The notes: generated by a model from the letters alone, not told the origin. Counted from the stretch's first letter, positions 19,530-28,797 are shown. The stretch is DNA of 64,000 nt from Paenibacillus sp. LS1 (GCF_026013365.1 NZ_JAPDOE010000001.1:1674001-1738000); one strand, 5' to 3'. Numbers and translations are program-made.

Positions 19530-19661
19530 GTGGTCTAACCTCCTAAAAAAGCATACAGATTTCCTTTTATTGTACATGATCCACGGGCGTGAGTACACTC
19601 GAAGGAACTCACAATTTGTTTCCAGCCGTCAGATTCACCGCAGTTCACGCATGAATACGAC

Positions 19662-19696
19662 AAAAAAAGGCCCGGATAGAAGTTATCCGAAGCCTT
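19662..19696 (-). terminator. Terminator of the spoVA operon
   Basis: On the minus strand AAGGCTTCGGATA / TATCCGGGCCTT is followed by seven T. It lies between the spoVAE stop and moxR. Confidence 0.75.
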
Positions 19697-19737
19697 TGCT
19701 GAATCGCCTTATGTTCAAGTAGATATTCCACTCTATG

Positions 19738-20088
19738 TCAGCCTTTTGGCCTAACCACCAATGCGGCGAGAAATGAAAAGATGATCGCTGAAGATATCCC
19801 TGCCGCAGTTAGATCGAATATCCCCGTAATGACACCAAGCCATCCCTCTTTCTCCAGTTCCGTCAATGCCCCGTGCACCAAGGAATTACCGAAACTTGTG
19901 ATGGGGATTGAAGCACCCGCACCTGCAAATTTAACCAAGGGGTCGTACAGGCCAAATGCATCCGCAAGCGCACCTGCCACAACAAGTGTGCTCATCGTAT
20001 GTGCCGGTGTCAGTTTGACCCCATCCATCAGAAGCTGCCCCACAACACAGATCAAACCGCCAACGATAAATGCCCACAAGAACTGCAT
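19738..20088 (-). CDS. spoVAE: SpoVAEb, spore DPA channel subunit
   Basis: The 116-residue membrane protein matches the SpoVAE(b) subunit of the channel that moves calcium dipicolinate into the forespore and out at germination. It shares GGLICVVGQLLMDGVKLTPAH and the GAGASIPITSFGNSLVHGA motif with SpoVAC-type subunits. It is the last gene of a three-gene spoVA operon. Confidence 0.93.
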   Translation of the reverse strand: MQFLWAFIVGGLICVVGQLLMDGVKLTPAHTMSTLVVAGALADAFGLYDPLVKFAGAGASIPITSFGNSLVHGALTELEKEGWLGVITGIFDLTAAGISSAIIFSFLAALVVRPKG

Positions 20089-20093
20089 GACCT

Positions 20094-21110
20094 TTATCCC
20101 TCCTTTTCTATGGCTACCGCATGAGCAATACAGGGAATACTTTCACCCTGCTGGTACGAAATTGGAGACAACAGTGCCCCGGTAGCAACGACGAGCACAC
20201 GCTTAAGATCACCCTTCTGCATTCGATTCAAAATGTGACCATAGGTTACCGTGGCAGAGCACCCACATCCACTTCCCCCGGCAACAACATAAGGCTGTTT
20301 CTCCCGATCATAGATCATTAGGCCGCAGTCATTAAAAACCGTCTGTTCCATAGGAATGCCTTCTTTTTGCAAAAGCTCTTTGGTAATTGGCAGACCGACG
20401 GAAGCCAGATCCCCGGTAACAATGAGATCATAATAACTAGGCTCCAACCCCGTATCCCTGAAATGCGAGATCAGGGTGTCGGCTGCTGCCGGTGCCATCG
20501 CTGAACCCATGTTGAAGGGATCTTTGATGCCCAAATCCATAATGCGCCCAATGGTGGCTTTGGTAACTACAGGACCATCACCGGTACGGGAGACTACACC
20601 ACACCCTGCTCCTGTTACGGTATATTGCGCATAAGGCGGCTTCTGGGATCCATATTCGGTCGGATATCGAAATTGTTTCTCTACCGTACAATTGTGGCTG
20701 ACCGTTCCTGCAAGGACATAATCACCAGCTCCCGAGTCAACAATCATCGACGCTAGCGCTAACGTTTCCATCGAAGTAGAACAGGCTCCAAACACACCCA
20801 GGTAAGGCACACCCAATTTTCGCGCGGAAAAGGAACTGCTGATAATCTGGTTCATCAGATCTCCGCCAACAAAAAAGTGAAGCTCTTCCTTGGTAATATT
20901 GGCATTAACCAATGCCAGCTGGGAGGCCTGTTCCAGCAGTTTGCGTTCTCCCTTTTCCCACGTCTTCTCGCCGATCTCAAGATTGTCATAGACGTAATCA
21001 AAATCAGATGACAAGGGACCCTTGCCCTCATCAGGTCCTACAACTGCCGCTTTACCGATAATTCGTGGACGATTCTCAAACTGCCACGTTTGGCGACCCA
21101 ATCGCTTCAT
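20094..21110 (-). CDS. spoVAD: SpoVAD, DPA-binding subunit
   Basis: The 338-residue soluble subunit has a thiolase-like fold and binds dipicolinic acid at the outer face of the forespore membrane. Family motifs include GVFGACSTSMETLALASM near the position of the thiolase cysteine and GSGCGCSATVTYGH near the C-terminus. It starts inside the spoVAC stop (ATGA). Confidence 0.96.
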   Translation of the reverse strand: MKRLGRQTWQFENRPRIIGKAAVVGPDEGKGPLSSDFDYVYDNLEIGEKTWEKGERKLLEQASQLALVNANITKEELHFFVGGDLMNQIISSSFSARKLGVPYLGVFGACSTSMETLALASMIVDSGAGDYVLAGTVSHNCTVEKQFRYPTEYGSQKPPYAQYTVTGAGCGVVSRTGDGPVVTKATIGRIMDLGIKDPFNMGSAMAPAAADTLISHFRDTGLEPSYYDLIVTGDLASVGLPITKELLQKEGIPMEQTVFNDCGLMIYDREKQPYVVAGGSGCGCSATVTYGHILNRMQKGDLKRVLVVATGALLSPISYQQGESIPCIAHAVAIEKEG

Positions 21111-21610
21111 AGATGTCCACCTCCGAATCCCAGAAAGGCGTAAACGATGCCTACGACAAATGCTGCAACGACACCAAACACGATAACGGAACCAGCAAGT
21201 TTAAACATGTTGGCCCCTACACCGAGCACCAGTCCTTCAGCCCGATGTTCCAGTGCAGCAGAACACATGGAATTGGCAAATCCGGTAACCGGCACAGCCG
21301 TTCCTGCTCCTGCCCATTGAGCCATTTTATCGTAAACACCGAGACAAGTTAGAATAACCGATATGAGAATCATGACCGCCACCGTAGGACTGGAAGCCTC
21401 CTTCGATGTCATGTCGAAACCGGCCATAAAAGCCTCTTGAATGGCCTGTCCAATCAAACAGACGGTTCCACCCACCAGAAATGCCTTAAGGCAGTTTTTC
21501 AGGATTGGACGAGGCGGCTCATGTTTTTTGGCGACTTTCTTGTACTCCTTTTCATCCATGGAAAGGGACGATGATTTTTTTTCGCTTCCGGATGCAGATT
21601 GAGCTGGCAA
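21107..21610 (-). CDS. spoVAC: SpoVAC, mechanosensitive DPA channel subunit
   Basis: The 167-residue protein has a charged N-terminus of about 40 residues and then multiple membrane segments with KAFLVGGTVCLIGQ and WAGAGTAVPVTGFANSMC. SpoVAC is the channel-forming subunit. A TTG start is chosen at 21610 because GGAGG lies nine bases upstream. It is the first gene of a minimal spoVAC-D-E operon without spoVAA or spoVAB, as in many Paenibacillus and clostridia. Confidence 0.93.
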   Translation of the reverse strand: MPAQSASGSEKKSSSLSMDEKEYKKVAKKHEPPRPILKNCLKAFLVGGTVCLIGQAIQEAFMAGFDMTSKEASSPTVAVMILISVILTCLGVYDKMAQWAGAGTAVPVTGFANSMCSAALEHRAEGLVLGVGANMFKLAGSVIVFGVVAAFVVGIVYAFLGFGGGHL

Positions 21611-21652
21611 GATACAAGACCTCCTCTATGTGAAAATGGATCAAAGCTAAGG

Positions 21653-21683
21653 CTGAATGCCAATGTGTGTAATCCTCTATTCA
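21653..21683 (-). promoter_or_regulatory. Candidate SigG/SigF promoter of spoVAC
   Basis: On the minus strand TGAATA (21678-21683) and CATTCAG (21653-21659) are 18 bases apart, similar to the forespore sigma consensus GNATA / CATNNTA. Forespore control is expected for spoVA genes. The -10 match is partial. Confidence 0.4.
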
Positions 21684-21803
21684 TTGTTTGTTAATGATGG
21701 GAAGGTTATGTATCCGGCGACAGACAGCATATGTTTCCAACTGGATCAAGCCGTGGAAGCAGGATTGGTTTACGCCGGATCTGACACATTATTTAGTTAC
21801 GTC

Positions 21804-21887
21804 CTATAAATAAAGAAGAACGATCACGAGCAAGATAAAAAGAACGATAAAGAGCACTTTTTCCGTGCCTTCTTCTGGAGGCTTCAT
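21804..21887 (-). CDS. Possible 27-residue membrane peptide
   Basis: MKPPEEGTEKVLFIVLFILLVIVLLYL would be a charged head plus one membrane helix, like the small spore-membrane peptides of Bacillales. The AAGGAG upstream is 12 bases away, which is long. The frame is also open further upstream. It is the only coding candidate I see between spoVAC and the M42 peptidase gene. Confidence 0.35.
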   Translation of the reverse strand: MKPPEEGTEKVLFIVLFILLVIVLLYL

Positions 21888-22262
21888 CTGATATCCCGGC
21901 TCCTTCCTGTGTGCAGACAAGCGAATATTGAGCATGAAGACCTTCACATAATGATGACATCCCCTCCATATATTCATATTCATTGTAGTGGCAACAGGAT
22001 TGCGACTACAGCGGATAGAATGGAGAAACCTCGAAACGATCCGAGCCCAAAACATGCCTTAAATACGTGACATAAACATGGACAATCACTTGCGCAAGGT
22101 TCATACTGTAATGTGACCAGTGGTTAAATAACAAGTCCTCAGCATATTAGAGTGCATGTTCAAAAAGATAAAAGACTTTTTGAACTACATATTAAAGGAC
22201 AACAGGCGGGTAGCCGTTCTACTGTGACCTGATTTACATACCAACAGAGGAGTTGTTGACAC
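21888..22262. other. Intergenic region before the M42 peptidase
   Basis: No convincing gene is seen here. It holds a perfect 10-base inverted repeat at 22158-22185, and the M42 ribosome binding site GAGGAG shortly before the ATG. Confidence 0.5.
22158..22185. repeat. Perfect inverted repeat, 10-base arms
   Basis: GTTCAAAAAG and CTTTTTGAAC flank eight bases (ATAAAAGA). It could be a protein site or a weak bidirectional terminator. It is followed by neither a clear T tract nor a gene end. Confidence 0.5.
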
Positions 22263-23336
22263 ATGAATGAAAAAACGATGGATATGTTCCGTACATTAAC
22301 GGAGTTCCCTTCCGCATCCGGTTTTGAACGTGAGCTTCGCGGATGGATGAAAGAGCAACTTTCCGCTTATACCGAGGAATTCGTACAGGATCGCCTGGGG
22401 AGTCTTTTTGGTGTATTGCGCGGCGAGGAATCCGGCCCTAAAGTTATGGTAGCCGGACACTTTGACGAAGTAGGTTTCATGACTACTGGCATTACGGAAA
22501 CAGGCATGATCAAGTTCCGTCCACTGGGCGGATGGTGGAGTCAGGCTGTACTGTCTCAACGACTGGAAATCATCACACCTGATCGCCGCATTACCGGAGT
22601 AGTAGGCTCTACACCTACACACTTGCTGGACGAGTCCCAGCGGAGCAAACCTGTTGACCTGAACACCATGTATCTCGATATTGGAGCGGACAACCGGGCC
22701 GAAGCAGAATCCTGGGGCATTCATCCGGGGATGCAGATCGTGCCAATCTGTGAATTCACACCCATGGCCAATCCGAAGAAAATTATGGCTAAAGCGTGGG
22801 ATAATCGTTACGGCGTAGGACTTGCACTTGAACTTGTTGAAGCACTGCACAAGGAAAAACTGCCTAACACACTCTATGCCGGTGCAACGGTTCAGGAAGA
22901 ACTGGGGCTTCGCGGTGCACGTACGGCGGCCAATCTGATTCAGCCTGATATCTTCTTTGCATTAGACTGTAGCGCGGCGAATGACATGACAGGTGACAAG
23001 CAGTCCTTTGGACATATCGGACAAGGGGCATTACTTCGTATTTTTGACCCGGGTATGTTCACCCATCGCGGAATGGTGGAGTACGTACAAGATACGGCTT
23101 CATCCAATCAGATCAAAATGCAGTATTTCATCTCACCAGGTGGTACCGATGCAGGTCAAGTTCACCTGAGTGGAATTGGTGTGCCATCCACAGTTATTGG
23201 GATTTGTGCCCGTTATATTCACACCTCTTCTTCCATCATTCATACAGACGACTACGATGCAGCCAAAGAGCTGATTGTGAAGCTGGTGAAGGGTCTGGAT
23301 CGGACAACAATGAATACGATTATTGGTAACGCATAG
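22263..23336 (+). CDS. M42 family metallopeptidase
   Basis: The 357-residue protein is an M42 aminopeptidase (glutamyl aminopeptidase/YsdC/FrvX type). Metal-binding and catalytic motifs are VAGHFDEVGFM, AWDNRYGVGLALEL, VQEELGLRGAR and FALDCSAANDM, with the final His in SSIIHTDDYD. These enzymes form large tetrahedral complexes that trim peptides in the cytosol. GAGGAG lies upstream of the ATG. It is monocistronic with its own terminator. Confidence 0.93.
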   Translation: MNEKTMDMFRTLTEFPSASGFERELRGWMKEQLSAYTEEFVQDRLGSLFGVLRGEESGPKVMVAGHFDEVGFMTTGITETGMIKFRPLGGWWSQAVLSQRLEIITPDRRITGVVGSTPTHLLDESQRSKPVDLNTMYLDIGADNRAEAESWGIHPGMQIVPICEFTPMANPKKIMAKAWDNRYGVGLALELVEALHKEKLPNTLYAGATVQEELGLRGARTAANLIQPDIFFALDCSAANDMTGDKQSFGHIGQGALLRIFDPGMFTHRGMVEYVQDTASSNQIKMQYFISPGGTDAGQVHLSGIGVPSTVIGICARYIHTSSSIIHTDDYDAAKELIVKLVKGLDRTTMNTIIGNA

Positions 23337-23370
23337 TAGTTTGATTAACGGAAAGTCCATAAATATTATA

Positions 23371-23417
23371 AACCAAAAAAGAGATGTCCCGTCAGACCGG
23401 GATGTCTCTTTTTGGTT
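23371..23417 (+). terminator. Terminator after the M42 gene
   Basis: AACCAAAAAAGAGATGTCCCG...CGGGATGTCTCTTTTTGGTT forms a long stem with two G-U pairs. The arms carry A and T tracts, so it could act on both strands. Confidence 0.85.
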
Positions 23418-23519
23418 TAATCAACTAGATTAATAGGTCGAACGTTATGGAGAACGCACACATAAGATATACGATAATGGAAGATCAATAACCAAACACC
23501 AACCAGTGGGGGACCTGTT

Positions 23520-23843
23520 ATGGCAGTGGGAAGGAATGGAAAATCAAATAAAGGTTCTAACAAAAAAACAAATGCTGCTAACACCCTCCTTAATGGAAGC
23601 CTCAAAGGGAAAAATCTCGAACTGATTGTAGCAGCGCTATTGGTGAGCGGAAAGCTGAGAGTGGATTCAGTCACGTTGTTTCGTGAGGCTACATTGGTTG
23701 TAGAATTGGTCGGTCAATATAAAACGCTTCAAAAGGTCACACCCTCGAATTCAGACAAACTGGTGCAATTCCTAGATGAAACTGGTGCGGATATGACGCT
23801 CAATGATGTTATACGGGCATTTCAGCAGAGAATCAATTCTTAA
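23520..23843 (+). CDS. Hypothetical 107-residue protein
   Basis: The protein starts with a Lys/Asn/Ser-rich stretch of about 25 residues and continues with a small, probably helical domain that contains KLRVDSVTLFREATLVVELVG. GGGGGACC stands before the ATG. No known family is recognised. It is followed after 24 bases by a 39-residue membrane peptide, which may form a two-gene unit with it. Confidence 0.65.
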   Translation: MAVGRNGKSNKGSNKKTNAANTLLNGSLKGKNLELIVAALLVSGKLRVDSVTLFREATLVVELVGQYKTLQKVTPSNSDKLVQFLDETGADMTLNDVIRAFQQRINS

Positions 23844-23867
23844 TGGCCAAGAAATGAGGTGGACGTC

Positions 23868-23987
23868 ATGTCCGAGTTTGACGGAATCGGATTTGCCGAA
23901 CTGTTAATTGTACTTATTCTTATTGTTTTATTTGCGTTTGGCTCCTCAGATATTGAAGGTTTATCCAGCACTCCAACAACGAATTGA
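23868..23987 (+). CDS. 39-residue membrane peptide, TatA-like helix
   Basis: MSEFDGIGFAELLIVLILI begins a short protein of one membrane helix followed by FAFGSSDIEGLSS. The arrangement (short polar N-terminus, GxxELL, hydrophobic helix, FG hinge) resembles the start of TatA proteins, but the amphipathic helix and tail are missing. GAGGTGG lies seven bases before the ATG. It could be a sporulation-type small membrane protein instead. Confidence 0.5.
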   Translation: MSEFDGIGFAELLIVLILIVLFAFGSSDIEGLSSTPTTN

Positions 23988-24033
23988 TCACATGACCCTC
24001 TTCTCATGGATACAGGTAAATTAATAATATAGA

Positions 24034-24064
24034 AAATACCAGTCCTTATGCAGGACTGGTATTT
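24034..24064. terminator. Bidirectional terminator, perfect 12-base stem
   Basis: AAATACCAGTCC and GGACTGGTATTT flank a seven-base loop between two convergent genes. Confidence 0.85.
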
Positions 24065-24069
24065 GGTCA

Positions 24070-24777
24070 TTACAGAAATAACGGTGAGAAAGCAATCCAG
24101 GCCAAAATAAGGGTAAGCACAATGCAGACATTCTCCACAACGGCTCCACGCTTGGTTCCTGTACTCATTAGATTGACCCGTATGCGCCACTTGAGCGGTG
24201 GTAAGGGGCGAATCCCCCGATTGGTTAGTGAATCAGCAAACAGATGCATCGCGTATGCCGTACCTCCCGCTACCCATATCTCCGGTCCCTGCTGCTGGGT
24301 CGTGCTGTAAAGCAAGCCCGCCCATATTGCGGTTCCGTACAGGGTATGAGTCAGTCCCCTGTGGGTTAGCGTGGTGCATAACATTAACAAGCTGCCTGCA
24401 ATCAGATTCCATGGTGCGAACGCGTGACCATAGAATACTAGCCCGAGTCCAATCGCAAACATCAGCACTTTGCGAAGCGAACGGGAAGGCAGAAATGACA
24501 CGAGCGCAATAAGGATCGCAAGTAACAGATTCCACGGTTTGGCATGAACATAAAAGTACACGAAGACAGCTGTGGGCAACAGAATCGTCTGTAACAACCT
24601 GATCAGGCTATTAGGTAACGCTCTCGATACCAACAGTGAATTCGGCTCATCGATGTCAGGCAATAACGAACCAATCAGAGCAACCGTAACTGCAGGCGCA
24701 GTCACCGGCATACCTGCCAACTGCAGAACAGATAGCGATACGCCTGTCCCGATAATCAGGTGGGATCTTCCCATCAT
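24070..24777 (-). CDS. YdjM-like membrane-bound metal-dependent hydrolase
   Basis: The 235-residue membrane protein has the YdjM/DUF457 pattern. There is an N-terminal SHLIIGTG, then GSLLPDIDEPNS with acidic metal ligands, four to six hydrophobic helices, and THRGLTHTLYG with paired His. The exact reaction of the family is unsettled; the E. coli YdjM gene is SOS-regulated. The start at MMGRSH follows AAAGGAAG by ten bases. The frame is open 40 codons upstream, but this start puts the conserved first His at residue 6. Confidence 0.8.
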   Translation of the reverse strand: MMGRSHLIIGTGVSLSVLQLAGMPVTAPAVTVALIGSLLPDIDEPNSLLVSRALPNSLIRLLQTILLPTAVFVYFYVHAKPWNLLLAILIALVSFLPSRSLRKVLMFAIGLGLVFYGHAFAPWNLIAGSLLMLCTTLTHRGLTHTLYGTAIWAGLLYSTTQQQGPEIWVAGGTAYAMHLFADSLTNRGIRPLPPLKWRIRVNLMSTGTKRGAVVENVCIVLTLILAWIAFSPLFL

Positions 24778-24899
24778 GATGCAAAAACTTCCTTTCGAAG
24801 AAATAGGGAACATATAGGGCCCAGTTCCGATTTTACAACGAAAACAATATAAGAACAATAGTTCGCATTTATCATTTATATGAAAAAAATATAACATTC

Positions 24900-24915
24900 T
24901 GTGATGGGGCTCACA
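24900..24915. promoter_or_regulatory. FNR box upstream of nirB
   Basis: TGTGATGGGGCTCACA is a perfect TGTGA-N6-TCACA palindrome, the binding site of FNR/CRP-family regulators. Its centre is about 145 bases before the nirB start. A possible -10 TATCTT (24937-24942) sits at the right distance for a class II activated promoter. It predicts induction under oxygen limitation. Confidence 0.75.
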
Positions 24916-25052
24916 CTATTATATTTATGACTCATCTATCTTTATTAGTGAATTAAATCACATATATTATCTTCAGCTACTTGTATAATTTCAAATATAA
25001 ACCATTAAAATTGTTGGTAATGTACAGCGTCTACCCAAGGAGGCCTACACAC

Positions 25053-27482
25053 ATGAACGGAAAAAAAGAGAAACTCGTTATCATTGGTAACGGTATGGCA
25101 GGAATCAGTACGGTTGAACAAATTTTGAAATTAACTTCGCGATTCGATATCACCGTTTTTGGCACAGAGCCCTACCCTAATTACAACCGCATTATGTTGT
25201 CCTATGTATTGGAAGGAAGCAAAACACTGGATGACATTGTGTTGAATGATCTCCACTGGTATGAAGATTATGGTATTACTCTCCATACAGGAACAACTGT
25301 ATCCCGGATTGATCCGGATACGCTTGAGGTCGTTACAGAGGATGGCACTCGCTTCCCTTATGACAAAATTATCATTGCGACTGGTTCCAACTCCTTCATT
25401 CTCCCCGTACCAGGGCATGACAAAGAGGGTGTTGTCGGTTTCCGGGACATCGCCGATTGTAATGTCATGTTGGACGCTGCTAAACAGTATAAAAGAGCGG
25501 CCGTTATCGGCGGCGGACTGCTGGGTCTTGAAGCAGCCAAAGGTTTGGTACAATTGGGCATGGAAGTTACCGTAGTACATCTGATGCAGGATCTGATGGA
25601 GCGTCAGCTTGATCCGCAAGCTTCAGCCATGTTGAAGGCAGAACTGGAACGTCAGGGTATCCGCTTCAAAATGGGTGCGCAAACGTCCGAACTGCTAGGT
25701 GGGGAACGAGTTGAAGGAATTCGTTTTGCCGATGATTCCGTACTGAATGTTGATTTTGTGGTCATGGCTGTAGGCATCAAACCCAATACGGTTGTAGCCC
25801 GCGAAAGCGGTATGGAAGTGAACCGGGGTATTGTCGTGAATGACTACATGCAGACTTCACTTGAGAATGTGTATTCGGTCGGGGAATGTACAGAGCACCG
25901 CGGGGTATGTTACGGCCTCGTTGCCCCATTGTTCGAGCAAGGTATGATTCTCGCGAAACATATCTGCGGTGTGGAGACGGCTCCTTATGAAGGTTCTGTT
26001 GTATCCACGAAATTGAAAATTTCGGGTGTGGACGTCTTTTCAACGGGTGAATTCATTGACAGTCCAGAGCACACCGTCATTTCGCACAAAGACGACTGGA
26101 AACGGACTTACAAAAAAATTCTGCTCCGCGATAATAAAATGGTCGGTGCCGTGCTCTTCGGTGACATCACGGATTCTGCCGAATTGCAAAAGCTGATCAA
26201 AAATCAAACCGAAATGACCGAGGAACTGTACGGTTCGCTCATGGGCACAGGCTGCGGCGGACATAAGAAAGCAACCTCTGTTGAAACGATGCCCGAGGAC
26301 GAGATCGTATGCGGATGTAACGGGGTGACTAAAGGAACTATTGTCGATGTAATTACAAACCAGGGCCTTACCACTGTAGATGAAATCAAAGCCTGTACAG
26401 GTGCAACCCGCTCTTGCGGTGGATGTAAACCGGTTGTGGAACAAATTCTGCAATACGTGCTGGGAGACGGCTTCAGCAGTGGTGCGAAACAGGGAATATG
26501 CGGATGTACTTCTATGGGACGAGATGAGATCGTAGCCGAAATTCGTCAAAAAGGACTGCAAACGACCAAAGAGGTCATGAATGTACTTGGATGGAGTCAG
26601 CCAGAAGGTTGTTCCAAATGTCGTCCGGCGATCAACTATTACCTTGGCATGATTGCACCGGATACGCACGAAGATGAGAAGGAATCCCGTTTTGTTAACG
26701 AACGCATGAACGCGAATATTCAAAAAGATGGAACATACACGGTTGTACCTCGGATGTATGGCGGGGTGACTACACCAGCAGACCTCAAACGCATCGCTGA
26801 CGTTTCCGTCAAATATGATGTTAAAGCAGTCAAAGTGACTGGTGGTCAGCGTCTCGACTTGATTGGTGTCAAAAAAGAAGACCTGACCAAAGTCTGGGCT
26901 GAACTGGATATGCCTTCAGGTTATGCATACGCCAAATCGCTGCGTACAGTCAAAACTTGTGTCGGCTCCCAATTCTGCCGATTCGGTACACAGGATTCCA
27001 TGGCCATGGGCGCTCGCATTGAACGTAAATTCGAACGTCTGGATCTGCCAGCTAAGTTTAAATATGCCGTGAACGGTTGTCCGCGGAACTGTGCAGAAGC
27101 ATGTACAAAAGATATCGGTATTGTAGGTAACGACGGCGGCTGGGAGATCTTTATCGGCGGTAACGGCGGTATAAAAGCAAGACTTGCTGATTCCCTGTGC
27201 AAAGTGAAAACGGATGAAGAATTGATCGAACTGTGCGGCGCCATCATGCAATATTACCGCGAAACAGGCAACTATCTGGAACGGACTTCCGAGTGGGTGG
27301 AACGCGTGGGTCTGGAGCATATTCACTCGGTGGTCGTGGATAACCTTGAGGAACGTAAAGCGTTGATGGAGCGGATTGAATTTGCACTTGAGCATGTTGA
27401 AGAGCCTTGGCAAAAAGCGATTCGCAATGAAGAAGGCCAAAGTAAAATGTTCCATGGTATCGAAGTATCGGCTCGTCCATAA
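25053..27482 (+). CDS. nirB: NADH-dependent nitrite reductase large subunit
   Basis: The 809-residue enzyme reduces nitrite to ammonium with NADH. It has an FAD/NAD-dependent reductase half (VIIGNGMAGISTVEQI, AAVIGGGLLGLEAAKG). Two BFD-type [2Fe-2S] segments follow (CGCNGVTKGTIVD...SCGGCKP, and ICGCTSMGRDEIV...CSKCRPA). The C-terminal siroheme domains carry the [4Fe-4S]-siroheme motif TCVGSQFCRFG...NGCPRNCAEACTKD. The start at MNGKKEK follows AAGGAGG by nine bases. It heads a nirB-nirD-nirC set with an FNR box upstream. Confidence 0.96.
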   Translation: MNGKKEKLVIIGNGMAGISTVEQILKLTSRFDITVFGTEPYPNYNRIMLSYVLEGSKTLDDIVLNDLHWYEDYGITLHTGTTVSRIDPDTLEVVTEDGTRFPYDKIIIATGSNSFILPVPGHDKEGVVGFRDIADCNVMLDAAKQYKRAAVIGGGLLGLEAAKGLVQLGMEVTVVHLMQDLMERQLDPQASAMLKAELERQGIRFKMGAQTSELLGGERVEGIRFADDSVLNVDFVVMAVGIKPNTVVARESGMEVNRGIVVNDYMQTSLENVYSVGECTEHRGVCYGLVAPLFEQGMILAKHICGVETAPYEGSVVSTKLKISGVDVFSTGEFIDSPEHTVISHKDDWKRTYKKILLRDNKMVGAVLFGDITDSAELQKLIKNQTEMTEELYGSLMGTGCGGHKKATSVETMPEDEIVCGCNGVTKGTIVDVITNQGLTTVDEIKACTGATRSCGGCKPVVEQILQYVLGDGFSSGAKQGICGCTSMGRDEIVAEIRQKGLQTTKEVMNVLGWSQPEGCSKCRPAINYYLGMIAPDTHEDEKESRFVNERMNANIQKDGTYTVVPRMYGGVTTPADLKRIADVSVKYDVKAVKVTGGQRLDLIGVKKEDLTKVWAELDMPSGYAYAKSLRTVKTCVGSQFCRFGTQDSMAMGARIERKFERLDLPAKFKYAVNGCPRNCAEACTKDIGIVGNDGGWEIFIGGNGGIKARLADSLCKVKTDEELIELCGAIMQYYRETGNYLERTSEWVERVGLEHIHSVVVDNLEERKALMERIEFALEHVEEPWQKAIRNEEGQSKMFHGIEVSARP

Positions 27483-27538
27483 ACAAGCACGCAAGATCAA
27501 TACTGGCTGAGTGATAAATAGATAAGGAGTGGTTCAAG

Positions 27539-27865
27539 ATGACGACAAAACAATCAGGCACCTACTTCCCTGCCGGAGTAGTTGAAGAATTCCTGCCACG
27601 AATCGGAAGAGTAGTTGAAATTCAGGATCACCAGCTTGCTGTCTTTCTTGCATCGGATGGTACCATCTTCGCTGCAGATAATCACAACCCCCACCCTAAG
27701 GGTGGCCCGCTGGCTGAAGGCATAGTGTCCGGACATTATCTATACGATCCACTGTATGATTGGAAAATCGACCTGACTACCGGACTTGTGCAAGCACCGG
27801 ACAATGGGCAAGTGCAGATGTATCCGGTGAAAGTAGAGAACGGCCAGGTCTGGATTGAAATATAG
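27539..27865 (+). CDS. nirD: Nitrite reductase small subunit
   Basis: The 108-residue protein has the Rieske-like fold of NirD without cluster ligands. The usual Cys/His pairs are replaced, while NPHPKGGPLAEGIVSGHYLYDPLYDWKIDL keeps the family spacing in shortened form. NirD is needed for NirB activity. AGGAGTGG precedes the ATG. Confidence 0.94.
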   Translation: MTTKQSGTYFPAGVVEEFLPRIGRVVEIQDHQLAVFLASDGTIFAADNHNPHPKGGPLAEGIVSGHYLYDPLYDWKIDLTTGLVQAPDNGQVQMYPVKVENGQVWIEI

Positions 27866-27914
27866 CTCCATCGAAACGTTCAAAGATTGATGCAAAATAA
27901 TGGGGGAAACCGTA

Positions 27915-28697
27915 ATGTATACACCAAGTGTTGAGGGAATTATTGAAGCTGCGGTAAAAAAACGGGATCAGATGAATTCAAATCTTTCACGCTACATGGT
28001 TGCCGCCTTAATGGCGGGTGCCTATGTAGGGCTTGGCATCGTACTGATCTTCAGTATTGGTGCCCCGCTCCTAGCGGCACAGTCACCACTGCAAACCATG
28101 TTGATGGGCATGTCCTTCGGACTCGCCCTCACGCTGGTCATCTTTGCCGGATCGGAACTATTTACAGGCAACAACATGTTTTTCACCATGAGCACGCTCG
28201 CAGGCCGGACCACAGTTAAAGATACACTGAAAAACTGGGGACTCGTCTTCCTTGGCAACCTGCTAGGTGCAATCCTGCTCAGCCTGCTTATTGTGGGCAG
28301 CGGCCTGTTCAAAACGGCTGCGCCCGAACATCTTTTATTTGTCGCTTCTGCCAAAAAGATGGCCGCTCCCGTATCGGAGTTGTTCTTCCGCGGCATTCTA
28401 TGTAACTGGCTCGTCTGTCTGGCGATCTGGATGGCTGCTCGCACGAAAGAGGATATCGCCAAAATTGCTCTCATCTGGTGGTGTCTGTACGCCTTTATTG
28501 CAAGTGGATATGAGCACAGTGTTGCCAATATGACATTGCTGTCCTTGTCCTGGCTGTTGCCAAACCACCCGGATACGATTACTCTGGCAGGCTGGTTTCA
28601 TAACATGATCCCGGTGACACTTGGTAATATCATCGGCGGTGCCCTCTTTGTCGGAATGGCTTACTGGTATACTTCGCCGGTACGTAAAAAAGCATAA
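27915..28697 (+). CDS. nirC: Formate/nitrite transporter NirC
   Basis: The 260-residue membrane protein belongs to the FNT channel family. It shows six membrane segments, the early GAYVGLGIVLIFSIG, the FTGNNMFFTM loop and the MNxxL-like central motifs near the pore (LCNWLVCLAIWMA). In this operon it should import or export nitrite. The second ATG is used because GGGGGAAA lies just before it; the first ATG overlaps that site. A terminator follows. Confidence 0.92.
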   Translation: MYTPSVEGIIEAAVKKRDQMNSNLSRYMVAALMAGAYVGLGIVLIFSIGAPLLAAQSPLQTMLMGMSFGLALTLVIFAGSELFTGNNMFFTMSTLAGRTTVKDTLKNWGLVFLGNLLGAILLSLLIVGSGLFKTAAPEHLLFVASAKKMAAPVSELFFRGILCNWLVCLAIWMAARTKEDIAKIALIWWCLYAFIASGYEHSVANMTLLSLSWLLPNHPDTITLAGWFHNMIPVTLGNIIGGALFVGMAYWYTSPVRKKA

Positions 28698-28742
28698 TTA
28701 TTGATTCAACTGCACTTATGTAACGCTAAGTAACTGCACACT

Positions 28743-28797
28743 AAAGCCACGATGGATGCTGGACTCACGTTCAGTCACACATCGTGGCTTTTTATTG
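28743..28797 (+). terminator. Terminator of nirBDC
   Basis: AAGCCACGATG...CATCGTGGCTT is followed by TTTATTGTTT. It lies about 45 bases after the nirC stop. Confidence 0.85.

Noticed and set aside
26040..26723. 227-codon open frame antisense to nirB
   Set aside because: nirB on the other strand carries all cofactor motifs; this frame has no recognisable domain or start signal.
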